Assembly (NCBI GenBank): GCA_963747515.1
Contig: CAVVFN010000009.1
Span: 186,001-250,000 of the forward strand
Length of the DNA stretch: 64,000 nt
Direction of reading: 5' to 3'
Source: Mariniphaga sp963747515
GTDB taxonomy: Bacteria > Bacteroidota > Bacteroidia > Bacteroidales > Prolixibacteraceae
Positions 51,745 through 60,970 of this stretch are shown here, piece after piece (the stretch's first letter is position 1; each line of letters starts with the position of its first letter). Both the position numbers and the translations under genes were made by a program. The notes under the pieces were generated by a model. That model ran no database searches. It saw nothing but the letters and a program-made list of their open reading frames with translations, and was not told the origin of the DNA.

Positions 51745-53142
51745 ATGCGGGTAATTATTTTCTTCAATGTTTTCTTTTTCTTTTTGTATCATTCTGTATT
51801 TGCTCAGGAAAAAACAGATTTTTGGAGCAATCAGTCGGGGCGCGAATTAAAATTAAGAATTTCGGATAATAACCGGTATTTGGTTTATAATGACGGGAAG
51901 CCATTTTTTTGGTTAGGAGATACAGCATGGGAATTGTTTCACCGGTTAAACCGGGAAGAAGCGGATCGATATCTTGAAGATCGCGCTGAAAAAGGGTTTA
52001 CGGTTATCCAGGCAGTTATTTTAGCTGAACTGGAAGGAGTAACCATTCCCAATGCATATGGTAACCTGCCTTTAGTTGATAAAAATCCGGATAAACCTGT
52101 TGAAGAGTATTTCAAACATGTAGACTATATTGTCGATAAAGCAGCTTCATTGGGAATGTTTATTGGAATGTTACCTTCGTGGGGATATTATTGGAAAACC
52201 AATCCTGGTAACGACATAAGAATTTTTACAGAAGAAAATGCCAGGAAATATGGAGAATATCTGGGTACCCGTTATCACGATAAACCAATAATTTGGATAC
52301 TGGGAGGTGATAGTAATCCTGAAAATGATGAAGAGTTGGCTATCATTGAAGCACTTGCAAACGGACTTCGATTGAATGGCAAGAACTCTCAACTGATTAC
52401 TTTTCATCCAAGAGGTCCTGGCAGGTCATCTGATTATTTTCATCATTCCTCCTGGCTTGATTTTAATATGTTTCAATCGTCACATGCAGCTAAGGGATTT
52501 GACAATGGTATATTTGCTGAATTGGATCGCAGGCTGAAACCGGCCAAACCCACAATCGACGGCGAACCGCGATACGAACAAATGGTAGTGGGTTTTTATC
52601 ATCAGGGAGCTCATCCAATGAATAAATTTACAAACTACGATACACGAACTGCAGCTTACTGGTCGATGCTTGCCGGAACCTGCGGCTTTACTTACGGAAA
52701 TAATAACATATGGCAAATGTGGAGCGAAGGCGAAAAGAAAATAGTTGGTGCCGATATTCCCTGGTACGAGGCAATAAATCATCCGGGAGCCTATGAAATG
52801 ACGCACATGAGAAAACTGTTTGAATCGCAGGAATGGGAGAAACTTGAACCTGCTCAGTATCTGATTATGGATGGACCTTTGAATGGTCCATCTAAAATCA
52901 GAGCAGCGATAGCCTCTGACAAATCATTTTTGATGGTATATTCTCCATATGGTGAACCGTTTACATTAAATCTTGATTCTCTGGCACATAACCATACCAT
53001 TGAAACCTGGTTTGACCCCAGATACGGGAGCAGTTTTGTATTTCGGCAGGGAATTACCCTATCTGTAAAGACCTTCACTCCACCTACTTCTGGTGTAGGA
53101 AATGACTGGATGCTTGTTGTTGAAACAAAATCAACTGACTAG
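51745..53142 (+). CDS. DUF4038/GH140-like glycoside hydrolase
   Basis: This 465-residue exported protein has a signal peptide (about 1-21, ending VFAQ) and a TIM-barrel of the DUF4038 type found in GH140. FFWLGDTAWELFHRL, WGYYWK, IWILGGDSN and IDGEPRYE (candidate catalytic Glu) are in the expected order. A C-terminal small beta domain (about 385-460) completes the family architecture. GH140 enzymes include apiosidases acting on pectic side chains; the substrate here is inferred, not shown. It appears monocistronic with its own promoter. No SusCD genes are adjacent. Confidence 0.82.
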   Translation: MRVIIFFNVFFFFLYHSVFAQEKTDFWSNQSGRELKLRISDNNRYLVYNDGKPFFWLGDTAWELFHRLNREEADRYLEDRAEKGFTVIQAVILAELEGVTIPNAYGNLPLVDKNPDKPVEEYFKHVDYIVDKAASLGMFIGMLPSWGYYWKTNPGNDIRIFTEENARKYGEYLGTRYHDKPIIWILGGDSNPENDEELAIIEALANGLRLNGKNSQLITFHPRGPGRSSDYFHHSSWLDFNMFQSSHAAKGFDNGIFAELDRRLKPAKPTIDGEPRYEQMVVGFYHQGAHPMNKFTNYDTRTAAYWSMLAGTCGFTYGNNNIWQMWSEGEKKIVGADIPWYEAINHPGAYEMTHMRKLFESQEWEKLEPAQYLIMDGPLNGPSKIRAAIASDKSFLMVYSPYGEPFTLNLDSLAHNHTIETWFDPRYGSSFVFRQGITLSVKTFTPPTSGVGNDWMLVVETKSTD

Positions 53143-53378
53143 TAACGGGATTTAAATGTGCTTTTAGCTGTAAAGTCTTTAAAAGTAAGTTTTATTATTT
53201 TCTTAAGCCTTTGGATTACATTTTAATGAAACAATTTAATTCTTTTTTTTTATATGATTATGCATGAATGGCAGTTAAAGATTAAAACTTGCGATAGTTA
53301 GGCTGTAAATCTTTTTCCTGTTTTTTCTTTGATGTTTTGTGGAAGTTTTGATTTGAGATAACTTTATATAGAAAAAAT

Positions 53379-54032
53379 ATGGCTCAGTTTACACATATCA
53401 TTTTTGATCTTGACGGTACATTATCCGATCCCAGACAAGGCATCGGCAATGCCATAGGTTATGCTCTTGAAAAGATGCAAATAGAAGGTTTTGATGGGTT
53501 TGTCCCTGATAGTTTTATTGGCCCCCCTTTGCAACAAAGCTTTCAGGAGTTGTTTAATCTGGATAAGCAGAATACAGAGTTGGCTATAGGACATTTTCGT
53601 GAATACTATTCGAAGAAAGGTTTATTTGAGAACCATCCGTACCCTGGAATTTCTGAATTGCTGAAGGAACTTCATTTTGCTGGTATTCACATGTTCATTG
53701 CTACCTCCAAATTGGAAAGATTTGCATTACAGATAGCTTCCCATTTTGGTTTCGATAAGTACATTGCCCGGCTTAAAGGAGCCGATTATAAAGGTGTGCA
53801 TGCCACTAAAACAACCATTATCACCAGCTTGCTGGAGATGCAGCAGTTGGCTCCTTCAGAAGATATTGTGATGGTGGGTGACACTGTTTTTGATGTTGTT
53901 GGAGGCAATCAGAATGGTCTCTCTACTGTGGCTGTTATGTATGGTTTTGGTAAACCAGAAGAGTTGCTGACTGCCGAACCTGATTTTTGGGCAGAAACGG
54001 TTGACGACCTTTACGATATTCTTCTCAGATAA
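53379..54032 (+). CDS. HAD-family phosphatase (phosphoglycolate phosphatase-like)
   Basis: This 217-residue HAD hydrolase has the nucleophile motif FDLDGTLSDP, the Thr/Ser motif IATSKLE, a Lys in YKGVHATKT and the acidic motif VGDTVFDVVGG. The helical cap between motifs I and II is the C1 type of PGPase/beta-phosphoglucomutase-like proteins. It dephosphorylates a small phosphorylated metabolite, unspecified. No partner gene is adjacent. Confidence 0.85.
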   Translation: MAQFTHIIFDLDGTLSDPRQGIGNAIGYALEKMQIEGFDGFVPDSFIGPPLQQSFQELFNLDKQNTELAIGHFREYYSKKGLFENHPYPGISELLKELHFAGIHMFIATSKLERFALQIASHFGFDKYIARLKGADYKGVHATKTTIITSLLEMQQLAPSEDIVMVGDTVFDVVGGNQNGLSTVAVMYGFGKPEELLTAEPDFWAETVDDLYDILLR

Positions 54033-54258
54033 CGGTTTCATTCTTTTTACACCGGGAATATCGGTAAAGGGGCAAAATATGTTCTATTTTAAAAAGTTTT
54101 CTGTAAGGTTCTGAATTTTATCCTTATTGAAATAGATGTCATCAAGAAAAACCAGGAGGTACTTTTCAACGATATGCAATTTTAAATAATTGCTGCTGTT
54201 TGAAAGTCAATGAACGACAGAAATGATACGAATCAGGTTTTTTTTTGCTGAATTAAGA

Positions 54259-54266
54259 TATCTTTG
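54259..54266 (+). promoter_or_regulatory. -7 promoter box of the LD-carboxypeptidase gene
   Basis: TATCTTTG lies 19 bases before the ATG at 54286, so the transcript would have a very short leader. No TTTG at the normal spacing is clear. Confidence 0.45.
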
Positions 54267-54285
54267 AATGGAAACAAAATTATAA

Positions 54286-55206
54286 ATGATTGTACCTGCT
54301 GCTTTAAAACCTGGTGATAAAATCCGGATTGTTTCACCTGCCGGTAAGGTGAAAGAGGAATTTGTACTTCCCGCTGTCGATTGGCTTGCCGGAAAAGGTT
54401 ACCGGGTGGAAACAGGCAGGCATGTATTTGCAACCCATTTCCAGTTTGCAGGCACCGATGCTCAGCGGCTTGAAGACCTGCAGGAAGCATTAGATGATCA
54501 GGAGGCCGCAGCAGTACTTTGCTCCCGTGGAGGGTACGGAACCGTTCGTATTTTGAGTAAAATCAACTACAATGGGTTGATTAATTATCCGAAATGGATA
54601 ATTGGCTTCAGTGATATTACTATAATGCACAGTTGCCTGAATAACCACTCTGTGGCAAGCATTCATGGAGTTATGCCCCGGTACTTCTTCGACAAAAATA
54701 GTCAGCCCAGTGAAAGCCTTCAGTCATTGATGAAGCTGATTACAGGTGAAAATGTTTCGTACACCTTTCCTGCTGCTGAAGGCAATCGTTCAGGACTGGT
54801 AAGGGGAGAACTGATTGGAGGCAACCTTTCTATAATTTCAAGTATGCAGGGAACACCATGTGAACTGGATACCAGCGGGAAAATCCTTTTTCTGGAAGAT
54901 ATCGATGAGTATTTATATCATACCGATAGGATGATGCACCAGCTAATGCTGGGAGGTAAGCTGAATAATCTGGCGGGTCTGGTGTTGGGTTCCTTTACTG
55001 AAATGAAGGACAATGAATCGCCATTCGGCAGAAATGTACATGAACTCATAACTGAAGTAATAGAGCAGTTTGACTTCCCGGTTTGTTTTGGTTTTCCTGC
55101 CGGGCATAATGAAATTAACCTGGCCCTGGCTTTTGGCCTTACCTGGGAACTTGAAGTTGGCAGCAAAACTTCTGCATTAAAACTGATTCAATCTCTTAAT
55201 TTTTAA
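54286..55206 (+). CDS. LD-carboxypeptidase (peptidase family S66)
   Basis: This 306-residue serine peptidase removes the terminal D-Ala from the tetrapeptide during murein recycling. CSRGGYGTVRIL and GFSDIT (Ser109) provide the oxyanion and nucleophile regions. LEDIDEYLYHTDRMM supplies the Glu region, and GFPAGHNEINLALAFG the catalytic His. Length and motif order match the LdcA family. It is cytoplasmic, with no signal peptide, as expected. It is followed 28 bases later by yraN. Confidence 0.9.
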   Translation: MIVPAALKPGDKIRIVSPAGKVKEEFVLPAVDWLAGKGYRVETGRHVFATHFQFAGTDAQRLEDLQEALDDQEAAAVLCSRGGYGTVRILSKINYNGLINYPKWIIGFSDITIMHSCLNNHSVASIHGVMPRYFFDKNSQPSESLQSLMKLITGENVSYTFPAAEGNRSGLVRGELIGGNLSIISSMQGTPCELDTSGKILFLEDIDEYLYHTDRMMHQLMLGGKLNNLAGLVLGSFTEMKDNESPFGRNVHELITEVIEQFDFPVCFGFPAGHNEINLALAFGLTWELEVGSKTSALKLIQSLNF

Positions 55207-55234
55207 TACTACAGGTTTAAAACTCAATTTTAAT

Positions 55235-55597
55235 ATGCTTTCAACAAGGGAAATAGGAGTGTTAGCCGAAAAACATGCAAAAGAATACCTTCTGGAACTG
55301 GGCTACCAAATCCTTGACACCAACTGGCAATTCGGCCATTTGGAACTCGACATTGTGGCGCGTGAGGCCGATCAATTGGTAATCGTGGAGGTGAAATCGC
55401 GTAATGGGATTCGTTACGAACATCCTTCGGAGGCCATAACCGATATAAAAATAAGACGAATTGTAGATGCTGCCGAAGCGTACATTTTTCAGAAGGACCT
55501 GCATTGCGACACCCGTTTCGATGTAATAACAGTCATCTTTTTTGGTGATATTCCTGAACTTGAACATTTCAAGGATGCATTTTATCCCACCCCCTGA
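55235..55597 (+). CDS. YraN/UPF0102 family protein
   Basis: This 120-residue protein has an endonuclease-like fold. GVLAEKHAKEYLLELGYQIL is followed by the D-ExK type motif ELDIVAREADQLVIVEVKSR. Members of the family are predicted nucleases, though activity is not established. It lies between the LD-carboxypeptidase and YjbR genes in the same direction, 28 bases after the former. Confidence 0.88.
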   Translation: MLSTREIGVLAEKHAKEYLLELGYQILDTNWQFGHLELDIVAREADQLVIVEVKSRNGIRYEHPSEAITDIKIRRIVDAAEAYIFQKDLHCDTRFDVITVIFFGDIPELEHFKDAFYPTP

Positions 55598-55602
55598 CGG
55601 CA

Positions 55603-55631
55603 TTGGATCTAAATTCAAATTCGTATTTTTG
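55603..55631 (+). promoter_or_regulatory. Promoter before the YjbR gene; supports a GTG start
   Basis: TTG at 55603-55605 and TATTTTTG at 55624-55631 are spaced by 18 bases. The -7 box lies eight bases before GTG 55639, so the mRNA would be almost leaderless and the ATG at 55603 could not be used. Confidence 0.45.
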
Positions 55632-55638
55632 CATTGTT

Positions 55639-55986
55639 GTGAATATAGAAGAGATCAGGAAATATTGCCTGGAAAAGAAAGGAGTTACGGAAAGTTTTCC
55701 TTTTGATGAAACTACGCTGGTATTTAAAGTCTCAGCAAAAATCTTTTGTCTTGCCAATCTGGAGGGCGATCTTACAGTGAATCTTAAAAACGATCCTGAA
55801 AAGAACCTTGAGTTGCGTGAAAGATATCCTGCAGTAAAACCCGGATACCACATGAACAAACAACATTGGAATACCGTTGAAATCAAAGGGAAGATTCCCG
55901 ATATCCTGATAAAACAATTCATCGATGATTCATACAATTTGGTAGTAAAAAATTTATCCCGAAAACAAAAACAAGAGTTGAAATAA
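55639..55986 (+). CDS. MmcQ/YjbR family DNA-binding-like protein
   Basis: This 115-residue protein starts at GTG 55639 (MNIEEIRKYCLEKKGVTESF) and has the YjbR fold: FPFDETTLVFKVSAKIF, PEKNLELRERYPAVKPGYHM and HWNTVEI. The family is described as having a cyaY-like fold with possible DNA binding; the role is not known. An ATG 12 codons upstream is unlikely because the -7 box overlaps it. The C1 peptidase ATG follows the stop directly. Confidence 0.85.
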   Translation: MNIEEIRKYCLEKKGVTESFPFDETTLVFKVSAKIFCLANLEGDLTVNLKNDPEKNLELRERYPAVKPGYHMNKQHWNTVEIKGKIPDILIKQFIDDSYNLVVKNLSRKQKQELK

Positions 55987-57075
55987 ATGAAAACGCACCC
56001 TTTATTTATCATTTTCTTAGTAGGTTTTTTTATCAATACTTCTGCTTATCCAGATATCAAAGGCGGAGAATTCTCACTTGAAACTGTTATTAAGCATTTT
56101 CCGGTTATCGATCAAGGCAGTACAGGAACCTGCTGGAGCTTTGCCACCACCAGTTTTCTGGAGTCGGAAATTATCCGCAAGGGTTATCCGGAAACCGATT
56201 TATCTGAAATGTTTTTTGTTTATCATGCCTATGAAAACAGAGCTCTGAATTATTTATTGTTTCATGGCAACAACAATATTGGTCAGGGAGGCCAGGCACA
56301 CGATGTAATGAATGTATTGGCCCAATATGGAATGATGACCCAGGAGGCATTCCCTGGAGTAGAGGGCAACGGCCGGCTCAATCACCGTAACCTGGAAAGA
56401 GAGGTGCGTGATGAGGCACAAAGGCTAAATGATAAAAAGGATGGTTTTACTTCAAAAAACCTTGAAACTTTCGATGCTATCCTGGATAACCATTTAGGTC
56501 AACTGCCTAAAAAGATGGCTCGCGGTTCCAAAAAAATAACTCCGATTGAATTTCGCGACAGTTTTGAAATTGACCCAGATGACTACATTGAGCTTACCTC
56601 TTACAGCCATAGGCCCTTTTATAAGCCTTTTGTTCTGGAAGTACCCGATAACTGGGCGCATGGCCTCTATTACAATTTGCCCATCGACGAGTTGGTGGAG
56701 GTAATGTACTACGCCCTCGAAAATGGATATACCATTGCCTGGGATGGCGATACCAGTGAAAAAACCTTTAGCTATGTCAATTGCAAAGCGGATCTGCCAC
56801 GTAAACAAAAAGGGAAAGTGGACCAAAAACTGCGTCAGGAAACTTTTTATAACCGAACTACCACCGACGATCATTTGATGCATATTGTTGGAATTTCGAG
56901 CGACAGGGAGGACAGAAAAATGTTTTATACCAAAAATTCATGGGGACCTGCCAGCAATGATTGTGGAGGATACCTGCACATGACTGAAGATTACGTAAGA
57001 CTGAAAACATTGGCTGTTATGGTGAATAAGGAATCCATTCCCGCTCATATCCGGCAAAAACTGGAGTTGAAATAG
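55987..57075 (+). CDS. C1 family cysteine peptidase (bleomycin hydrolase-like), exported
   Basis: This 362-residue papain-fold peptidase has a signal peptide (about 1-20). The catalytic Cys49 is in QGSTGTCWSFATTSFLE, the His in DDHLMHIVGIS and the Asn in YTKNSWGPA; this order and spacing match bleomycin-hydrolase-type aminopeptidases. No hexameric C-terminal self-compartment motif was noted. The signal peptide suggests a periplasmic role, unlike cytoplasmic PepC. The start codon directly follows the YjbR stop. Confidence 0.88.
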   Translation: MKTHPLFIIFLVGFFINTSAYPDIKGGEFSLETVIKHFPVIDQGSTGTCWSFATTSFLESEIIRKGYPETDLSEMFFVYHAYENRALNYLLFHGNNNIGQGGQAHDVMNVLAQYGMMTQEAFPGVEGNGRLNHRNLEREVRDEAQRLNDKKDGFTSKNLETFDAILDNHLGQLPKKMARGSKKITPIEFRDSFEIDPDDYIELTSYSHRPFYKPFVLEVPDNWAHGLYYNLPIDELVEVMYYALENGYTIAWDGDTSEKTFSYVNCKADLPRKQKGKVDQKLRQETFYNRTTTDDHLMHIVGISSDREDRKMFYTKNSWGPASNDCGGYLHMTEDYVRLKTLAVMVNKESIPAHIRQKLELK

Positions 57076-57280
57076 CAGCCGATAGCAGCAGAAGGAAAAT
57101 ACATAATGTGAGCAAAATTTCCTTGTTGCTGTACTTCTTATGGATTAACAGCCAATTTGCCCGCACTGCTCTTTAGTGTTCAGGGTGTTTTTTGTAACAA
57201 ACAAATCATCCGTTTTGATAACCAACGGGAAGCAGAGACAGTGACAAATAATCAATAATAAAAACAAATGAGAATACCTG

Positions 57281-57508
57281 ATGAATGAATTTGTACTTAA
57301 CAACGATTACATTGAACTGGTGAGGCTGATCAAATTCCTTGGCATTGCTGAAACCGGGGGACATGCAAAAACATTGATTGACCTGGGAGAGGTGCGGTTA
57401 AACGGACAAACGGAACTTCGTAAACGTGCCAAACTCAGAGATGGGGATGTATTAGAAATTTCCGGCAGAAAAATACGGATTCGTTCTGCCGGAAATGCAA
57501 ACTCCTGA
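57281..57508 (+). CDS. Small S4-domain RNA-binding protein
   Basis: This 75-residue protein consists of one S4 domain: YIELVRLIKFLGIAETGG, AKTLIDLGEVRLNGQ, KLRDGDVLEI. It resembles YaaA/RlbA/Hsp15-type free S4 proteins that bind rRNA or tRNA. It converges with the S41 protease gene, 15 bases away. Confidence 0.88.
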   Translation: MNEFVLNNDYIELVRLIKFLGIAETGGHAKTLIDLGEVRLNGQTELRKRAKLRDGDVLEISGRKIRIRSAGNANS

Positions 57509-57523
57509 ACTGACATTCAAGCT

Positions 57524-59158
57524 TTATTTCTTTTCCTTTAAAAGGTTCTCAACCAAAAGGTTTTGTTTCGACACTTCAACGGCTTTCTGCAGGGTATTGT
57601 CAATCTGGCTGATAATAGGAAAATAACCTTCTTCCCCTATTATATTTCGTGCTATGTATGCCTTCAGCTGTGTCTTTATTAATTCACCCGATTGTTTCAA
57701 TCCTTTCGCATCTTTTGGAATATCATTTTTTGCAGCATAATTTATAAACTCATTCATTATATTTTGTTGATCGAGATAAGTCTCAAATTCTCCTGCTGTT
57801 TTAAATTTTGATAGTTTCTCTCTGTGGCTGTCGGCATAATTAAATGCAAAAGTATAAATCAGTCCTTTCCTGAATAAGCGATTGAAGTAATCCGAATTGC
57901 CTGTTGTATCCATGGGAACAAAGATATCGGGCATAATGCCACCTCCTCCGTAGACAATCCTGCCCGCTTTTGTCTGATACTTCAGTGAATCATTAAACTG
58001 AATGCTGTCGGCAGATAATTGTTCATTGTGGCTGAACCGTGTCTGTAAATCATGATAATATTCATCGTTGCCATTTTCATAAGGCTTTTGAATGCTTCTG
58101 CCACTTGGTGTATAAAACCGGGCCACTGTCAGCCGCAATGCAGATCCATCCATCAGTGGAATCTGTTCCTGAACCAGCCCCTTACCAAACGACCGCCGGC
58201 CAATAATCAGTCCACGGTCATTATCCTGAAGTGCTCCTGCAAATATTTCACTTGCCGATGCTGAGAATTCATCTATCAGCACAAAAACCTCCATGTCCTT
58301 CCAGTGGTTTTTCCCTGAAGCCCTGTATGTTTTACGAGGCTGATTTATTCCTTCAGTATATAAAATGGACTCCCCTTTCTCCAGAAATTCGTCCAGTATT
58401 TGCAGCACACTCGATAAAGAACCTCCCGGATTCTGACGAAGATCGACGATTACTTTTTTGGCTCCCTTTTCATTTATTTTCTGCATCCCCTGCATAAATT
58501 CATTGTATGTCTGTTCAGAAAACCGGTTTACTTTTATGAATCCTGTTTCATCGTCAATCATATAGGCAATATCGACACTGATAAGTGGAATGTTATCTCT
58601 TGTGATTTCGAATTCCAGCTCTTCATCATATCCTTTTCTAATGATGCCAACTTCAACCCTGGTGTTTCGTTCTCCTCTCAAAAGCTTCAATACGGTGTTG
58701 TTTTTAACGTCCACTCCGGCAATTAAAGAATCATTTACGGTAACAATCCGATCACCAGGTAAAATGCCGACCTGGTTCGAAGGCCCGTTCGGGATAACTT
58801 CAATAACCCTTACCGTATCGTCCTGAATCGAAAATTGAACACCTATTCCGGAGAAATTTCCACTCATCTCTTCATGAACTTCCTGCATATTTTTTGCCGG
58901 AATGTAAGCAGTATGAGGATCAAGATTTTTCAGGATTTCAGGAATGGTTTGTTCCACAATTTCGTCAGCATTGATGCTGTCTACATATCCGTTTTCTATT
59001 AGCTGAAGTACAGTATTCAGTTTATTTGGCCGTGCATAACCCATTAATGGTGAATGTACAACCTGGCTGTTGTGCCTGAGCAGGTTTCCCAAAAGAATAC
59101 CTGCAGCAACCGATACAGCTACCAGTAAAGGCAAAATTACAGTTGTTCTTTTATTCAT
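57524..59158 (-). CDS. Carboxy-terminal processing protease (S41 family, CtpA-like)
   Basis: This 544-residue periplasmic protease has an N-terminal signal anchor (about 1-25). An N-terminal helical region, a PDZ domain (NGPSNQVGILPGDRIVTVND) and the catalytic Ser-Lys core (DEFSASASEIFAGALQDND...GRRSFGKGLVQEQ) follow. Tail-specific proteases process or degrade exported proteins by recognising C-termini. The long C-terminal tail is typical of Bacteroidota members. It begins one base after the stop of the dCMP deaminase gene, so they are co-transcribed. Confidence 0.93.
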   Translation of the reverse strand: MNKRTTVILPLLVAVSVAAGILLGNLLRHNSQVVHSPLMGYARPNKLNTVLQLIENGYVDSINADEIVEQTIPEILKNLDPHTAYIPAKNMQEVHEEMSGNFSGIGVQFSIQDDTVRVIEVIPNGPSNQVGILPGDRIVTVNDSLIAGVDVKNNTVLKLLRGERNTRVEVGIIRKGYDEELEFEITRDNIPLISVDIAYMIDDETGFIKVNRFSEQTYNEFMQGMQKINEKGAKKVIVDLRQNPGGSLSSVLQILDEFLEKGESILYTEGINQPRKTYRASGKNHWKDMEVFVLIDEFSASASEIFAGALQDNDRGLIIGRRSFGKGLVQEQIPLMDGSALRLTVARFYTPSGRSIQKPYENGNDEYYHDLQTRFSHNEQLSADSIQFNDSLKYQTKAGRIVYGGGGIMPDIFVPMDTTGNSDYFNRLFRKGLIYTFAFNYADSHREKLSKFKTAGEFETYLDQQNIMNEFINYAAKNDIPKDAKGLKQSGELIKTQLKAYIARNIIGEEGYFPIISQIDNTLQKAVEVSKQNLLVENLLKEKK

Positions 59159-59159
59159 T

Positions 59160-59603
59160 TTAAATACTTTCTAACTTTTGCAATTCAACATGTCTAACTT
59201 CAATACCTGCTCTTTTTAACAGGTTGATTCCATCTTCGAGCCGGTAATTTTCGGTAAATATTACCCGTTTGATGCCAGCCTGTATAATAAGTTTTGAGCA
59301 TTCCAGGCAGGGTGATGAAGTGACATATAAGGTTGCCCCATCACTGCTGTTGCCCGATTTTGCCACTTTTGTAATCGCATTGGCCTCGGCATGTAAAACG
59401 TATGGTTTAGTCAGATTGTTTTCATCCTCACAAATGTTCTCAAAACCCGATGGTGTACCGTTATACCCATCTGAAATTATCATTTTATCTTTAACCAGTA
59501 AGGCTCCTACTTTTCTTCGCTTGCAATAGGAGTTCTGTGCCCAGATAAGTGCCATTTTTAAATACCGCTGATCCAGAAGTCTCTGCTTTTCTTCGTTTTC
59601 CAT
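59160..59603 (-). CDS. dCMP deaminase family protein
   Basis: This 147-residue zinc deaminase has the catalytic HAEANAI and the Zn-binding SSPCLECSKLI, as in dCMP/ComEB-type enzymes. The start at 59603 (MENEEKQRLLDQRYLK) is chosen over a frame opening 96 bases earlier, whose extra peptide is hydrophobic and unrelated. It produces dUMP from dCMP for thymidylate synthesis. A -7 box lies 41 bases upstream. Confidence 0.9.
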   Translation of the reverse strand: MENEEKQRLLDQRYLKMALIWAQNSYCKRRKVGALLVKDKMIISDGYNGTPSGFENICEDENNLTKPYVLHAEANAITKVAKSGNSSDGATLYVTSSPCLECSKLIIQAGIKRVIFTENYRLEDGINLLKRAGIEVRHVELQKLESI

Positions 59604-59643
59604 TTTAATTAAATGATTTGTAGCCAGTTCATATATCGGATTA

Positions 59644-59677
59644 CAAAAATAGTGGTCCTTTCCTAAAATAATGCAAA
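59644..59677 (-). promoter_or_regulatory. Promoter of the dCMP deaminase/S41 protease pair
   Basis: On the minus strand TTTG (59674-59677) and TATTTTTG (59644-59651) are 22 bases apart, one more than typical, placed just before the deaminase start at 59603. Confidence 0.55.
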
Positions 59678-59720
59678 TTACATACCGGATGTAAATCATC
59701 CAACTGCAGTTTAAACAAAA

Positions 59721-59742
59721 AAAGCCGCTTTCCAGCGGCTTT
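59721..59742 (-). terminator. Intrinsic terminator of the SPOR lipoprotein gene
   Basis: AAAGCCGCT-TTCC-AGCGGCTTT is a perfect 9-bp stem; on the minus strand it is followed by a T-run. It lies 21 bases past the SPOR gene stop. Confidence 0.8.
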
Positions 59743-59762
59743 TATATATTTTTATGATTTTT

Positions 59763-60248
59763 TCAATCCTTTATAAGGAGCCATGCATCTTTATATTCAG
59801 GATATGTATTTCTGACCTGGGCTATTCGGTTACGCGCTTCGTTCTCATTTTGATAAGAATTTACACAAACTCTGTAATATCCGGTTTCACTATGAAGAAT
59901 GATGGGTGTGAATCCTCTGTTCAAAAGCGTTTCACGAAAATTCTTTGCATTATTTAACTCACCAAATGACCCCAGAATGACGAAAAAGTTGTTCGACTCA
60001 TTCTGCGCTTTATCTTCCTGACGCGTGAAGGATACCTGTTCTTTTCGCATCGAAACAGGCTCACTTAATGTTGTTGCTGTTTCTTCCCTTGGCAGCGGCT
60101 GGGGCTGAGTGTCGTTTGCAGGTACGGTAAATACTTTTGGTTGAGCAGAAGGATCGGTAGTATAAGGCGATTGGGCCAATTCTTTTTTTGATTTGCAGGC
60201 TGTAAAAGCCAGACCCAAAATAACAACAAATAAAATTAACCGGTTCAT
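59763..60248 (-). CDS. SPOR-domain lipoprotein
   Basis: This 161-residue lipoprotein has a lipobox ending AFTAC (Cys17). A low-complexity Pro/Thr linker follows, then a C-terminal SPOR domain (about residues 87-160: NFFVILGSFGELNNAKNFRE, then GYYRVCVNSYQNENEA). SPOR domains bind denuded peptidoglycan, so it likely acts at the cell envelope, perhaps the division septum. A minus-strand -7 box (TATATTTG at 60277-60284) precedes it, and a strong terminator follows. Confidence 0.88.
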   Translation of the reverse strand: MNRLILFVVILGLAFTACKSKKELAQSPYTTDPSAQPKVFTVPANDTQPQPLPREETATTLSEPVSMRKEQVSFTRQEDKAQNESNNFFVILGSFGELNNAKNFRETLLNRGFTPIILHSETGYYRVCVNSYQNENEARNRIAQVRNTYPEYKDAWLLIKD

Positions 60249-60276
60249 TTCTTTAAATTTTCATTTTTTTATGCAG

Positions 60277-60284
60277 CAAATATA
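60277..60284 (-). promoter_or_regulatory. -7 promoter box of the SPOR lipoprotein gene
   Basis: CAAATATA on the plus strand reads TATATTTG on the minus strand, a TAnnTTTG match 28 bases before the gene start. Confidence 0.5.
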
Positions 60285-60380
60285 TGTAAATCCTTTACTA
60301 CTTTTTCATCTGAAAGTCGTTTTTAATGATAAGTTTTGCACAGGTAGCTGTTTGAAACACCTCCTTAAAGTTAATAACTC

Positions 60381-60665
60381 TTATCTGCGGGCTCCTGCAC
60401 CACCACCGCCAAAAAATAACATCACTCCAGGCAGAAAACCGAAATCGTACCATCCGCAGGTGTTGGGAAAAGCAGAAATCCTGTATCCGGTAAATAAAAC
60501 ATCAATAAAACAGAACAGCAGGAATAATCCATGCAGTAATCCTGCCATAAATCCCGGCGGGTTGGAGGGAACAATGGTAACCGATTGGGTGGCACATACA
60601 TAAAGAAATAAGATAGCGGCCGGTAAAAAAACAGGCTGAGCCTCATGAATTTGGTTTTCATACAT
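60381..60665 (-). CDS. Small two- to three-helix membrane protein
   Basis: This 94-residue protein has hydrophobic segments near residues 12-30 (VFLPAAILFLYVCATQSV), 40-60 (AGLLHGLFLLFCFIDVLF) and 75-88, and ends with a glycine-rich FFGGGGAGARR. I have seen similar tails in small Bacteroidota membrane proteins but know no function. It lies 132 bases upstream of the SPOR gene on the same strand. A two-base-longer reading frame on the same strand (60422-60661) is a shadow. Confidence 0.5.
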   Translation of the reverse strand: MYENQIHEAQPVFLPAAILFLYVCATQSVTIVPSNPPGFMAGLLHGLFLLFCFIDVLFTGYRISAFPNTCGWYDFGFLPGVMLFFGGGGAGARR

Positions 60666-60970
60666 ACGATTTTTTTAATGTTGTTCTGACTAATGTGAAG
60701 GCGTAAAATGTAAAAGCAGAGGGATTGAAAATGAAATTTATTATCTGAACATGTTTATATATTTGGCTTATCACCTGGGATATCTTGTTTGTTCTGAAGG
60801 AATCTTTTTATTGTACCTATTTTGTCATTACAAAAGTTCAGGAAAATTAGAAATTGGGTGCAGAGCCTCAAAAATAATTTTTTTATTGAAGTTAATTGAT
60901 TATATTTAATTGACTTATCCCATGTATGGACAAACTGAAAAGACAGAATAAAAACCAATAAACAGGCAGA
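60666..60970. other. Intergenic region between divergent genes
   Basis: About 305 AT-rich bases separate the small membrane protein (minus) and the REC-kinase gene (plus). I see no clear promoter box, hairpin or gene; an 80-codon minus-strand frame at 60755-60997 is likely chance. Confidence 0.35.

Noticed and set aside
55603..55638. Earlier ATG start for the YjbR gene
   Set aside because: The promoter-like TATTTTTG at 55624 would lie inside the coding region, and the added residues are not family-like; GTG at 55639 fits.
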